Shown piece by piece: positions 36,747 to 45,044 of a stretch of 64,000 nucleotides of DNA (position 1 is its first letter; each line of letters begins with the position of its first letter). The stretch covers positions 1 through 64,000 of the forward strand of contig JANOMT010000030.1 in the NCBI GenBank assembly GCA_031420415.1, written 5' to 3'. The position numbers were made by a program, and so were the translations under genes. A model generated the notes under the pieces. The model did no database searches and was not told the DNA's origin. It saw nothing but the letters and a program-made list of their open reading frames with translations. The DNA is from JANYGA01 sp031420415 (lineage in GTDB: Bacteria > Vulcanimicrobiota > Vulcanimicrobiia > Vulcanimicrobiales > Vulcanimicrobiaceae).

Positions 36747-37493
36747 ATGTTTATGCAGCCCGTGCGCTTGCCGCCTAGCGCCAAGCGGGTCCAAGACAAC
36801 CGCCTTTGGGCCGCTTTCGATTACGCCTTCTCGGGCATCTTGTACGCCACGCGGACGCAGCGCAATATGCGCATTCATCTCGTTGCGGCATCGCTCGCGA
36901 TCGTGGCGACGCTTTATTTGCGGCTCGATCGCGCTTACGTCGCTCTGGTCGTGCTCTGCATCGCGCTCGTGATCGCGCTCGAACTCGTCAACACCGCAAT
37001 CGAAGCGGTCGTCGATCTGATGACCGTCGCTCACCATCCGCTCGCAAAAATCGCCAAAGACGCAGCCGCAGGAGCGGTGCTCGTGGTCTCGATGGCCTCC
37101 GTGATCGTCGGTTACCTCGCATTTTACGAAGGCGTGACGGCATCGGGGGCCAAGGTCTCGGCGGCCGTGGCGGGTATTCCGCGCAATTACGTCTTCGTCA
37201 CGCTCGTCGTCGTAGGGGTCGTGACGATCTTCCTCAAGGCCTTTTCCGGCAAGCACGGCTCGCCATTGCAGGGCGGCGCCATTTCCGGGCATGCCGCGCT
37301 CGCTTTTGCGGGTGCCACGATCATCTCGTTCCTCGCAGGGACCCTCGTCGTCGCGCTCCTCGCGTTCTTTCTCGCGTTTCTCGTGAGTCAGAGCCGAGTC
37401 GAAGGCGGGATCCATAGCTACGGCGAGGTCGTGTTCGGAGCGGTCGTCGGAACGGGGGTCAGCGCCGCGCTGTTCCTCGTGGTCCGGGTCTGA
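36747..37493 (+). CDS. dgkA: Diacylglycerol kinase fused to a PAP2-like phosphatase domain
   Basis: A 248-residue membrane protein made of two domains. Residues 1-125 are DgkA/undecaprenol kinase: AFSGILYATRTQRNMRIH, the DAGK signature ALELVNTAIEAVVDLM with Glu79 and Glu86, and AKIAKDAAAGAV. Residues about 145-248 resemble a PAP2 phosphatase: GKHGSPLQGGAISGH (the SGH motif at 180-182) and SRVEGGIH (SRx5H, Arg217 and His223), though the usual Asp after the His is replaced by Glu. Kinase and phosphatase on the same lipid carrier suggests undecaprenol or diacylglycerol recycling. Confidence 0.85.
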   Translation: MFMQPVRLPPSAKRVQDNRLWAAFDYAFSGILYATRTQRNMRIHLVAASLAIVATLYLRLDRAYVALVVLCIALVIALELVNTAIEAVVDLMTVAHHPLAKIAKDAAAGAVLVVSMASVIVGYLAFYEGVTASGAKVSAAVAGIPRNYVFVTLVVVGVVTIFLKAFSGKHGSPLQGGAISGHAALAFAGATIISFLAGTLVVALLAFFLAFLVSQSRVEGGIHSYGEVVFGAVVGTGVSAALFLVVRV

Positions 37494-37531
37494 GCGCTGT
37501 GCGAACCTTGCCGAAGGCTCGTTGCGCGCTA

Positions 37532-37540
37532 TGGTATACT
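37532..37540 (+). promoter_or_regulatory. Extended -10 promoter element (TGGTATACT)
   Basis: TGGTATACT is an extended -10 in the gap after dgkA. No convincing -35 lies 16-18 bases upstream. The predicted start near 37547 leaves a leader of about 44 bases to the CNNM-type gene. Confidence 0.5.
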
Positions 37541-37590
37541 GGCGACAATTTGGATAACGACCCTCTACCGGCCCCACAGCCTACCCGCCG

Positions 37591-38925
37591 ATGACGGCTG
37601 AATCGTGGAGTCAGCACTGGCCCGAAATCGGTGCGTTGCTGATCCTTATCGCAGGGTCGGCCTTCTTTTCAGGCTCTGAAGCGGCGCTGATTTCGCTTTC
37701 GCGTCTTCGCGCGCGTGGGATGAAAGAGCGCGGCATCAAGGGTAGCGATGCCGTCTTACGACTGATGGATGATCGCAATCGCTTCCTCACGTCGATTCTC
37801 ATCGGCAATACGATCGTGCTCTTGGCCTCGGACTCACTCGCCACGCTCGTCTTCATCCACGTGGGCGTGCCCAATGCCGCGCTCTGGTCGACGATCGTGA
37901 TGACGGTGCTCTTGCTCGCGTTCGGGGAGATCATCCCGAAGACGATTGCGGTCGCTAATAACGAGCGCTGGGCCGTGCGTCTGGCGCCGATTCTCGAGCG
38001 CGTCGCGTGGATCATGACGCCGATCAACGCGGCATTTTTGTTCTTTACCAATTTCGTCGTCCGGCTCTTCGGCGTGTCTCCCGTCGCCTACGGCCCGTTC
38101 GTGACCGAAGACGATATTCGCAACATCGTCAACGTCGGCGTCGAACAAAAAGTCATCGAAGCCGAAGAGCGCGAGATGATCCATTCGATCATCCAGTTCG
38201 GCGATACGATCGTGCGCGAAGTGATGCGGCCCCGTCCCGATATGGTCGCCGTCGACGTCACCGCCTCCGCGCGGCGTGCGCTCGATCTCGTGATCGCCGA
38301 AGGCTATTCGAAGCTTCCGGTTTTCGAAGAGACGATCGATAACGTCATCGGCGTCGTGCACGATCGCGAACTGCTGATCTCGCTCTCGAATGCGACGCTC
38401 GCCCAGACGCCGATTCGCGCGCTCATGCGTACGATCACGCTCGTTCCCGAAACCAAGCGCGTCTCGGAGTTGCTGCGCGAAATGCAACGCGGCAAATTTT
38501 CACTCGCGATCGTCGTCGACGAATACGGCGGGACCGCAGGCCTCGTGACGATGGAAGATCTTCTCGAAGAGATCGTCGGCGAGATTCGCGACGAACACGA
38601 CGAAGGCGAAGAAGAAGCGATCCGCTTCGTGAGCGCGGACGAAGCGCTCGTCGATGCGGGTACGAATATCGAGGACGTCAACGCGCGCCTTGGCCTGCAC
38701 CTGCCGCACGAGGATTTCGAGACGATCGGCGGCCTCACGGTCGGGCTCTTCGGCCATCTCCCACAGGAAGGCGAAGAGATCGAGGCGAGCCAGGACGTTC
38801 GGCTACGAATCGAACGCACGCGCGGGCGACGTATCCTTACCGTCCGCGTCTTCAAAAATGGCATCCATCACGGCGAAGATGGCTCGATCGAGAAGCAGGC
38901 CGCTTTCGACGCCGAACGTGTCTAG
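37591..38925 (+). CDS. CNNM/HlyC-CorC family membrane protein with CBS pair
   Basis: A 444-residue protein with the family's three parts. An N-terminal CNNM/DUF21 domain (about 10-190) contains SGSEAALISLSRLRARGMKERG and four membrane spans. Two CBS domains (about 205-330) include REVMRPRPDMVAVDVT, GVVHDRELL and VVDEYGGTAGLVTMEDLLEEIVGEI, the last being a family hallmark. A CorC_HlyC transporter-associated domain closes the protein. Members export or regulate Mg2+ or Co2+; hemolysin is a historical name. The gene precedes cdd by one base. Confidence 0.93.
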   Translation: MTAESWSQHWPEIGALLILIAGSAFFSGSEAALISLSRLRARGMKERGIKGSDAVLRLMDDRNRFLTSILIGNTIVLLASDSLATLVFIHVGVPNAALWSTIVMTVLLLAFGEIIPKTIAVANNERWAVRLAPILERVAWIMTPINAAFLFFTNFVVRLFGVSPVAYGPFVTEDDIRNIVNVGVEQKVIEAEEREMIHSIIQFGDTIVREVMRPRPDMVAVDVTASARRALDLVIAEGYSKLPVFEETIDNVIGVVHDRELLISLSNATLAQTPIRALMRTITLVPETKRVSELLREMQRGKFSLAIVVDEYGGTAGLVTMEDLLEEIVGEIRDEHDEGEEEAIRFVSADEALVDAGTNIEDVNARLGLHLPHEDFETIGGLTVGLFGHLPQEGEEIEASQDVRLRIERTRGRRILTVRVFKNGIHHGEDGSIEKQAAFDAERV

Positions 38926-38926
38926 C

Positions 38927-39322
38927 ATGACTTCTATGCCGACCGGCGACACCGCTCTCATCGCTGCCGCGCGTGCGGTTCGCGAACACGCCTACGCGCC
39001 GTATTCGGCGTTTGCGGTCGGCGCGGCGCTCGCGTGCGACGACGGGACGATCGTGGCGGCGTGCAACGTCGAAAACGCATCGTACGGCCTCTCGATGTGC
39101 GCCGAGCGCGCGGCGGTCTTCGCGGCGATCGCGGGCGGACATCGGCGGTTCACGGCGATCGCCATCGTGGGCCCCGATCGCGAGACGACCTCGCCGTGCG
39201 GGGCGTGTCGGCAAGTGCTCGCCGAATACGGTACGACGACGCGCGTGCTCTACGCGATTCCCGAAGGGTTCGAAGAGACGACGATCGGAGCGCTGCTGCC
39301 GGAAGGCTTCGTGCTGCCGTGA
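38927..39322 (+). CDS. cdd: Cytidine deaminase
   Basis: A 131-residue homotetrameric-type cytidine deaminase from ATG 38927 (ATG 38936 also possible). The zinc-binding signature is intact: CAERAAVFAAI with Cys and catalytic Glu, and PCGACRQVLAEY with two further Cys. AYAPYSAFAVGAAL is the usual substrate-loop start and CNVENASYGL the binding loop. It deaminates cytidine and deoxycytidine in pyrimidine salvage. In many bacteria era lies between cdd and recO; here recO follows directly. Confidence 0.95.
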   Translation: MTSMPTGDTALIAAARAVREHAYAPYSAFAVGAALACDDGTIVAACNVENASYGLSMCAERAAVFAAIAGGHRRFTAIAIVGPDRETTSPCGACRQVLAEYGTTTRVLYAIPEGFEETTIGALLPEGFVLP

Positions 39323-39329
39323 CGCGCCC

Positions 39330-40094
39330 GTGAGCACGCCGCAACGGTCGTACAAAACGGCCGGTATCGTCTTACGCGCGCGTAATCTGGGCGAAGCGGA
39401 TAAAATCTTCACCATTTTTACCCTCGAAAGCGGCAAGGTCGACGCCGTCGGGAAGGGTGTGCGACGGCCGAAGAGTCTCCTTGCGGGGCGACTCGAGTTC
39501 GTGACCGAGGTGTCGCTCTCGTTGCATCGCGGGCGCAGTCTCGACGTTATTACGAGCGCGGAGATTCTAGTCGAACATTGGCGCGCGATCGTCGAGCCCG
39601 ACGCGTTCGCGACCGCACACGTGATCGTCGAACTCATCGATGCATTCTCCGAACGCGAGTACGCGATGCCCGACGTCTACGCGCTCTTACGCGGGGTGTT
39701 ACGAGCGCTCTCGACGTCGACGGATCCCGCGGCACTTGTGCCGCGCTTCCAGCTGCGTCTGCTCGGAACACTTGGCTACGCGCCGGAATCCGACGCGTGC
39801 GTGCGTTGCAACGAGGCCTTTGGCGATCGTGCCGCGTGGGCGGATCTCGAAGCGGGCGGGCTCGCTTGCGAACGCTGTCGTCCGCATCGCGCCGATGTGC
39901 TCGCGCTCGCGCCGGACGACGTCGCGAATTTTCGTGGCCTCGCGGCATGGGGTGAGAACGCCGTACGGCCGGCGACGCGTGCGACGATTCCGGCCGCACG
40001 CGCCGTCGATGCGTTCGTAACGTGGCAACTCGGCAAGCGCACGAAATCGAGTCGCATACTCGACGAACTCAGCTATCGCGGGGCGAGCGCGTGA
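39330..40094 (+). CDS. recO: DNA repair protein RecO
   Basis: A 254-residue protein from GTG 39330. The N-terminal OB-fold begins YKTAGIVLRARNLGEADKIFTIFT followed by GKVDAVGKGVRRPKSLLAG, the RecO signature. The C-terminal helical part has FQLRLLGTLGYAPESDACVRCNEAF and CERCRPH, a four-cysteine zinc site. RecO loads RecA with RecR in recombinational repair. The stop overlaps ruvX as GTGA. Confidence 0.93.
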   Translation: MSTPQRSYKTAGIVLRARNLGEADKIFTIFTLESGKVDAVGKGVRRPKSLLAGRLEFVTEVSLSLHRGRSLDVITSAEILVEHWRAIVEPDAFATAHVIVELIDAFSEREYAMPDVYALLRGVLRALSTSTDPAALVPRFQLRLLGTLGYAPESDACVRCNEAFGDRAAWADLEAGGLACERCRPHRADVLALAPDDVANFRGLAAWGENAVRPATRATIPAARAVDAFVTWQLGKRTKSSRILDELSYRGASA

Positions 40095-40516
40095 TCGTCG
40101 CTCTCGACGTCGGCGAGCGGCGCATCGGCATCGCGATTAGCGATCCGGGCGAGTCGTATTCGTTGCCGCTGCGCACGCTGCATCGAACCGAATCGCTCCA
40201 CGACGATCTCGAAGCGATTCTCACCGTCGCGCGCGAGTATTCGGCCGCGACGATCGTCGTCGGCGATCCCGTCTCGCTGTCTGGCGAACGTGGGATCGCG
40301 GCGCAAAAGATGGACGCCTTCGTCGAGGTGCTCGCGCGCGCGTATGGCGGCACGATCGAACGGGTCGACGAACGCATGACGACCGCGCAAGCCACGCGGT
40401 CGCTCATCGCTAACGACGTCTCGCGCAAAAATCGCAAACGCGTCGTCGATCAGCTGGCAGCGTCGCTCATCCTCGATGCGTATTTGGCGCGCCGTCGCCG
40501 TTCGAACGCAACGTAG
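40091..40516 (+). CDS. ruvX: RuvX/YqgF Holliday junction resolvase-like protein
   Basis: A 141-residue protein from GTG 40091. The RNase H-like fold is marked by MIVALDVGERRIGIAISDP with catalytic Asp6, VVGDPVSLSGERG, ERVDERMTTAQAT and VVDQLAASLILDAYL. RuvX/YqgF proteins act in 16S rRNA 5' maturation and have been proposed as Holliday junction resolvases. It is coupled to recO and followed by mltG, a common order. Confidence 0.93.
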   Translation: MIVALDVGERRIGIAISDPGESYSLPLRTLHRTESLHDDLEAILTVAREYSAATIVVGDPVSLSGERGIAAQKMDAFVEVLARAYGGTIERVDERMTTAQATRSLIANDVSRKNRKRVVDQLAASLILDAYLARRRRSNAT

Positions 40517-40517
40517 G

Positions 40518-41516
40518 GTGCGCGGCCTTTTGCGGACGTTCGGCGTTCTCGTCGGGCTCGCCGTCGTAGGGGTCGTCGCCGCGGGACTCTGGTTTCGTCA
40601 CGAAGTGTCGGGCGATCGGTCGTACCCGAGAGCCACGGTTCGCGTCGTCGTGCCGCGCGGCGCGACCGGACACGATATCGCACGTCTGCTTGCGAAAAAC
40701 GGCGTGATCGCATCGCCGCTCACGTTCGAACTGCTCGCACGTCTCCGTCACGAACAATCCGCGATGAAAGCGGGCGAATTCAGATTCGAACCGCGACGTA
40801 CGGAGGATGAGGTCTTGCGCGCGATCGTCGACGGGGGCGCGCAAATCGCAGTCTGGGTCACGATTCCCGAAGGCTTCACGGCAAAGGAGATCGCTCGCGC
40901 GCTCGCCGACCGCGGTCTCGGCAGCGAGGCCACGTTCGCATATACCTTCGCGCACGCGTCGCTCGAGGTATCCGGGGTACAGACGCCGACGCTCGAGGGC
41001 TATCTCTTTCCCGATTCGTACCTCATCCCGATCGGCGCCGATGCGCCGCACGTTGCGACAATCTTCACCGACGCCTTTCGCGCGAAGCTCCCACGCGACG
41101 CGAGCGCGCGCGCCAAAGCACTCGGCCTCACCGTGCCGCAAGTCGTTACGCTGGCGTCACTCGTCGAACGCGAAGCGAAGGTCGATTCCGAGCGGCCGCT
41201 GATGGCGGGCGTGTATTACAATCGGTTGCGGTTGCACATGCCGCTCGAGGTCGACGCGACGATCGAGTACACATTCCCGAAACATAAAACCGCGATCACG
41301 TACGCCGATCTCGCGATCGATTCGCCGTATAATACGTACAAATATGCGGGTCTCCCACCGACGCCGATCGCCAATCCCGGTGCGGCTTCGCTGGAAGCAG
41401 CCTTTCATCCCAAGGCGTCGTCGTATCTCTACTACGTGTACGCCGGAAATGGTCGGAGTGCGTTTGCGCGAACCCTCGCGGAGCACAATGCGAACGTCGC
41501 TCGTTATCTTCATTAG
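40518..41516 (+). CDS. mltG: Endolytic murein transglycosylase MltG
   Basis: A membrane-anchored YceG-family enzyme. GTG 40518, just after the ruvX stop, gives a short cytoplasmic tail and a single span (GVLVGLAVVGVVAAGLWF); an upstream start at 40476 would overlap ruvX. The lytic domain includes PTLEGYLFPDSYLIP, the catalytic-Glu region ASLVEREAKVDSERPLMAGVYYNRL, MPLEVDATIEY and PIANPGAASLEAAFHP. MltG cleaves nascent glycan strands and ends their polymerisation. Length is about 332 residues. Confidence 0.93.
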   Translation: MRGLLRTFGVLVGLAVVGVVAAGLWFRHEVSGDRSYPRATVRVVVPRGATGHDIARLLAKNGVIASPLTFELLARLRHEQSAMKAGEFRFEPRRTEDEVLRAIVDGGAQIAVWVTIPEGFTAKEIARALADRGLGSEATFAYTFAHASLEVSGVQTPTLEGYLFPDSYLIPIGADAPHVATIFTDAFRAKLPRDASARAKALGLTVPQVVTLASLVEREAKVDSERPLMAGVYYNRLRLHMPLEVDATIEYTFPKHKTAITYADLAIDSPYNTYKYAGLPPTPIANPGAASLEAAFHPKASSYLYYVYAGNGRSAFARTLAEHNANVARYLH

Positions 41517-41546
41517 GCGACGAAGCACCTCACGGGGAGACGCACC

Positions 41547-41831
41547 ATCGATAGCCACAATGGCGATCCCGAGGCCGGCGACGGGAAGCTCCAGCTTCAA
41601 GATGTCCTCATCATCGAGACCAACGACGGCAAGAAGCACGAGTACGAAATCATGGCCGTCGTCGAAGATGAAGAAGCCGGCTCGAGCTACGGCGTCGCGT
41701 ATAGCAGTGAAGCCGACGAATTCGTCGTGACCGATGGCAACGGCGATTTGCTCGAAGATGAAGCGCTCGCGCAAGAGATTCTCGATGACTTCATCGTGTT
41801 CGCCGAAGAATCGGCCGCCGAGGAGCGCTGA
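41547..41831 (+). CDS. DUF1292 (YrzB-like) protein with probable ATC start
   Basis: A small acidic protein of about 94 residues. The body (LQDVLIIETNDGKKHEYEIM, EEAGSSYGVAYSSEADEF, EALAQEILDDFIVFAEE) has the hallmark of DUF1292, whose Firmicutes member YrzB is encoded beside ruvX (yrrK), the same neighbourhood as here. No ATG, GTG or TTG exists in frame before the conserved part; an ATC at 41547 follows GGGGAGA by six bases and is the best candidate. An assembly error altering the start codon is the alternative. The function of the family is not known. The stop TGA overlaps a CTG for the next gene. Confidence 0.75.
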   Translation: MDSHNGDPEAGDGKLQLQDVLIIETNDGKKHEYEIMAVVEDEEAGSSYGVAYSSEADEFVVTDGNGDLLEDEALAQEILDDFIVFAEESAAEER

Positions 41832-43003
41832 TCGCTCGTCCGCGGCCGCGCCGCGTCCTCTTCCTTTCAGCCGCCGTCGGCGTCGGACATACGGCGGCCG
41901 CTCATGCCGTGCGCGCCGCTCTCGCGCAGCGCGATCCGACGATCGAAACGCAGACCGTCGATTCATATCAGTATGCGGCGAGCATCTTTGCGAAGGTCGT
42001 CGCCGATGGCTATATCGGCATGGTAAAAACCGTGCCGCAGGTGTACGGTTACTTCTACGATCGCGTGGAACGCGCGACACACGTTCCGACGATGCGACGG
42101 CTCGTCAGTCGCTATACCGCGGGAAATCTCCGCAAATTCGTGGAGTCGTACGCGCCGGATCTCGTCGTCTGCACGCACGCATTTCCGTGTGGCGTCATGT
42201 CGGAATACAAGCGCCAATTCAATCCGACGCTGCCCGTCGTCGGCATCGTGACGGATTTCGTCGTTCACCCATTTTGGATCTATACGAACGTCGATGCCTA
42301 TGCTGTCGCGACGCCCCAAATGCGAGCGACGTTACTCGCGCGGGGCGTACGCGACGATCGCATCGTGCTTTCGGGCATACCCGTCGATCCGCGCTTCGGG
42401 GTGCCGCGACTTCCCGTCGATGCGTTGCGCGAGCAACTGGGCCTACCGCGCGACCGTCCCGTGGTGCTGATGATGGGAGGCGGCGTCGGCATCGGCCCGC
42501 TCGAAGAAATGATGCGAGCTCTTTCTTCGATCGAAGCGCCGATCGCTGCCGCCGTTATCGTCGGCCGAAATCGAGCACTCGAGCGACGTGTAACCGCGGC
42601 TGCCGAACGCACCGCGTATCCGCTTCGCGTGCACGGTTTCGTTGAAAATGTCTTCGATTACATGCATGCGAGCGATGTATTGGTGAGTAAGCCCGGTGGG
42701 TTGACGTCCTCTGAAGCGCTCTCCGCCCGGATTCCCATGGTGCTCGTGAAGCCGTTGCCGGGCCAAGAAGAACGCAATACACGCTTCCTGCTCTCGCGCG
42801 AAGCCGCGCTTCCTGTGCGCGGTGCCGAAGAGATCGCATCCGCCGTTACTCGCGTGCTCACGTCGGAGTCGCTTCGCGCGCAACTCGGGCGCCAGATCGA
42901 AGCGCTGCGAAAACCTGATGCCGCGCGCTGTATTGCCGAGCGAATTGCGACGCTCTTGGATCGACGCGACGCCATCGAGGCCGTGGCCGCGACGGGCGGC
43001 TGA
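41828..43003 (+). CDS. GT28-family glycolipid glycosyltransferase (MGDG synthase/UgtP-like)
   Basis: About 391 residues. RRVLFLSAAVGVGHTAAAHAV is the conserved start of MGDG-synthase-like enzymes and lies upstream of the first GTG (41909), so translation must begin earlier; CTG 41828 overlaps the previous stop as CTGA and ATC 41831 is the alternative. Further family blocks are PDLVVCTHAFPCGVMS, VGIVTDFVVHPFWIYTNVDAY, MMGGGVGIGPLEEMMRAL and VSKPGGLTSSEAL in the UDP-sugar site. It should glycosylate diacylglycerol to make membrane glycolipids. The upstream dgkA-PAP2 gene fits lipid metabolism too. Confidence 0.87.
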   Translation: MIARPRPRRVLFLSAAVGVGHTAAAHAVRAALAQRDPTIETQTVDSYQYAASIFAKVVADGYIGMVKTVPQVYGYFYDRVERATHVPTMRRLVSRYTAGNLRKFVESYAPDLVVCTHAFPCGVMSEYKRQFNPTLPVVGIVTDFVVHPFWIYTNVDAYAVATPQMRATLLARGVRDDRIVLSGIPVDPRFGVPRLPVDALREQLGLPRDRPVVLMMGGGVGIGPLEEMMRALSSIEAPIAAAVIVGRNRALERRVTAAAERTAYPLRVHGFVENVFDYMHASDVLVSKPGGLTSSEALSARIPMVLVKPLPGQEERNTRFLLSREAALPVRGAEEIASAVTRVLTSESLRAQLGRQIEALRKPDAARCIAERIATLLDRRDAIEAVAATGG

Positions 43004-44230
43004 TCACACCCGCGGAACGCGCCACACGGCCGCACCACCGAGCGCGAAGGCAACGCATGCGGCGACGATCGCGATGCGAGGCCCCGATCCCGCGGTGAGG
43101 GCATCGGCATGCACGACGAGCGGCCCGATGAAAAGCGGCGCCACGACTTGCGGAATCGTCGTTGCGATATTCCACACGCCCATCGCCGTCGCCATCGTTC
43201 TCGGCGGGAGCACGGCCGTCGCGAGCGCCCAATCGGCGGTCACGAACGCGCCCCAGGCAACGCCCGCGACACCAGCGCTTGCGTATGCGATTGGAAGCGA
43301 CGTCGCCATTGCGAGCACGATGAGGGCAACCACGATCGTGCCGACGGCGATGCTGACGACGAGGCGCTTATCGCTGCGGTCCGCAGGCTTTGCGGCCAAG
43401 ATCGCGCCGACGATCGCACTGAGCGTGAAGGTGAGGAAGATGAATGCCGTCGTCATCTGCACGTCCTTTTGCCCGACGCGGAGACTGTCTCGCACGAAGA
43501 AGAGCAGATAGTCGAGCAACGCGAAAAAGCCGACATTCACGAGCCCGCGCGAGATCAAGAGCGGTTGGAGCGCACGCGAGCGCACGCTCGACCTCGAGGT
43601 GTCATCGGTCCCATCGACGCGTGCGAGCGTTCGTGTTTCACGCAAGACGACGGCCATCGTCGTGACGAGTGGAACGACGAGCGCAGCGGCGACGACGCGC
43701 AGATCGTTCACCAGGCCCGCGACGAGCAAACCGATCGCATTTCCGAGTGATTGAAAGGCGCTCATCCATGCAGACGCCGCGCCGCGTCGCGGAACCGCAA
43801 CGTAGTCGGGAATGATCGCTTGATACGGGCCCGAGGCGATATTGATCGTGCATTGGAGCGCGATGAAGGCGATGGCAAACGTGACGAACGACGGCGTGAA
43901 GAAGAAGCCGAGGAGTGACGGAACCGCAAGCCCGATCCCGAGGAGATAATATCGCGTGCGATCGCCGCGCCGCGCGCGCTCGAGATCCGAGGATCGACCG
44001 GCAACGAGTTGTACGATCGTCGCAACGAGCGCGCCGATGGCGGCGAGGACGCTGTAACGCGCGATCGCATCGGCGTGAGGGACGAGCGCGAGCGTGCGCG
44101 CCTGAAGCGAGACGCCGAGCACGGCTCCCCAGACGAGCTGGATGCCCGCATTGAGCGAGCAGAGCCGTGCGAAGCTAGCTGCGCGCGGCGTAATCGACGG
44201 CGTAGCGATAGTCGGCAATCGAATCGACAT
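43004..44230 (-). CDS. MFS transporter (SLC45/sugar-efflux-like)
   Basis: About 408 residues from ATG 44230, with 12 predicted spans. Family-like segments are NAGIQLVWGAVLGVSLQAR near the start, VAGRSSDLERARRGDRTRYYLLGI (loop 2-3), SGPYQAIIPDYVAVPRRGAASAWMS, and AILAAKPADRSDKRLVV (loop 8-9). The arrangement resembles bacterial MFS proteins annotated as SLC45-like sucrose or disaccharide porters; substrate is uncertain. Its start overlaps the end of the nucleotidyltransferase gene by about 56 bases, and its stop meets the plus-strand GT28 stop without a gap. Confidence 0.8.
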   Translation of the reverse strand: MSIRLPTIATPSITPRAASFARLCSLNAGIQLVWGAVLGVSLQARTLALVPHADAIARYSVLAAIGALVATIVQLVAGRSSDLERARRGDRTRYYLLGIGLAVPSLLGFFFTPSFVTFAIAFIALQCTINIASGPYQAIIPDYVAVPRRGAASAWMSAFQSLGNAIGLLVAGLVNDLRVVAAALVVPLVTTMAVVLRETRTLARVDGTDDTSRSSVRSRALQPLLISRGLVNVGFFALLDYLLFFVRDSLRVGQKDVQMTTAFIFLTFTLSAIVGAILAAKPADRSDKRLVVSIAVGTIVVALIVLAMATSLPIAYASAGVAGVAWGAFVTADWALATAVLPPRTMATAMGVWNIATTIPQVVAPLFIGPLVVHADALTAGSGPRIAIVAACVAFALGGAAVWRVPRV

Positions 44231-44912
44231 CGAAGCAAAGCGTGGGCGACGCGCCACGAATCGCGCGAACCGTGCAATCGAGCAACTCGCTCCCACGCGC
44301 TTCGACGTGCGCGACGCGAAGCCGGCGCGTGGCGAACCGGAGCAGCAGAGCCGGGCCTAGGAGCACCGCCATGCGAACCAGACTCTTCCGCGCGTCGAAA
44401 AATTGCTGTGAAGCATCGAGTGCTCGCGGCGCGACACCGGCCCCGAAGTACACGACGTTTCCGTTCGCGATTCGGTCGCGACCGAGACGTGTTACGTGTG
44501 GGGGCGCACCCGGATAGGTGGATTCGTACGCATCGGCTTCTGCAAGCGGCAAGGCGAGATCGCAGTCTCGCGCGCGCTCGACGAATTCGGCCATAGCGCA
44601 CGGCGTGACGAACGGCATATCGCTACTCGAGAGCAAGAGCGGCTCGTTCGTGCCGTACGCCATCGCGCGTCGAATGTTTTCTCGGCCATCGGCCGATTCG
44701 TCGATGACGTCGTCGACGCGCGAGCCGCAATGCGCGTGCACGGCCGCTCCGCCGATGATGACGATCCGTCGGGCGCCCGTGGCGCGCGCCGCATCGATCG
44801 CACGATCGAGCATGGTGATATCGCTTACACTTGCGAGCGCCTTCGTCGAAACGCCGAGCTCGCGTGCGAACGGATCGTCGGCGCGGCCGCCCGCCGTTAT
44901 GGCCGCAATCAT
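44175..44912 (-). CDS. NTP-transferase domain protein (MobA-like)
   Basis: A 245-residue protein with a nucleotidyltransferase fold of the MobA/IspD-like group. The start is IAAITAGGRADDPFARELGVSTKALASVSD, with the GG loop and a KAL sequence in the usual position, then RIVIIGG and LLLSSSDMPFVTP, where the SSDMP replaces the canonical SDMP or GDMPF nucleotide-metal motif. The C-terminal half holds a second beta sheet (NGNVVYFGAG). The substrate cannot be assigned. It is co-directional with and slightly overlaps the MFS transporter. Confidence 0.75.
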   Translation of the reverse strand: MIAAITAGGRADDPFARELGVSTKALASVSDITMLDRAIDAARATGARRIVIIGGAAVHAHCGSRVDDVIDESADGRENIRRAMAYGTNEPLLLSSSDMPFVTPCAMAEFVERARDCDLALPLAEADAYESTYPGAPPHVTRLGRDRIANGNVVYFGAGVAPRALDASQQFFDARKSLVRMAVLLGPALLLRFATRRLRVAHVEARGSELLDCTVRAIRGASPTLCFDVDSIADYRYAVDYAARS

Positions 44913-45044
44913 TGCATTTTCGTCTGCGTCACCGCGGCGTCATAGCCGAGGTGACGCTGCGGTTCCTCCACCATTTGGAGAAAGCATGTGCGACGGCGGT
45001 GCGGAACGAGTTCGTTCTCGATGCTATCCCTGGAGTGCGCCGCC

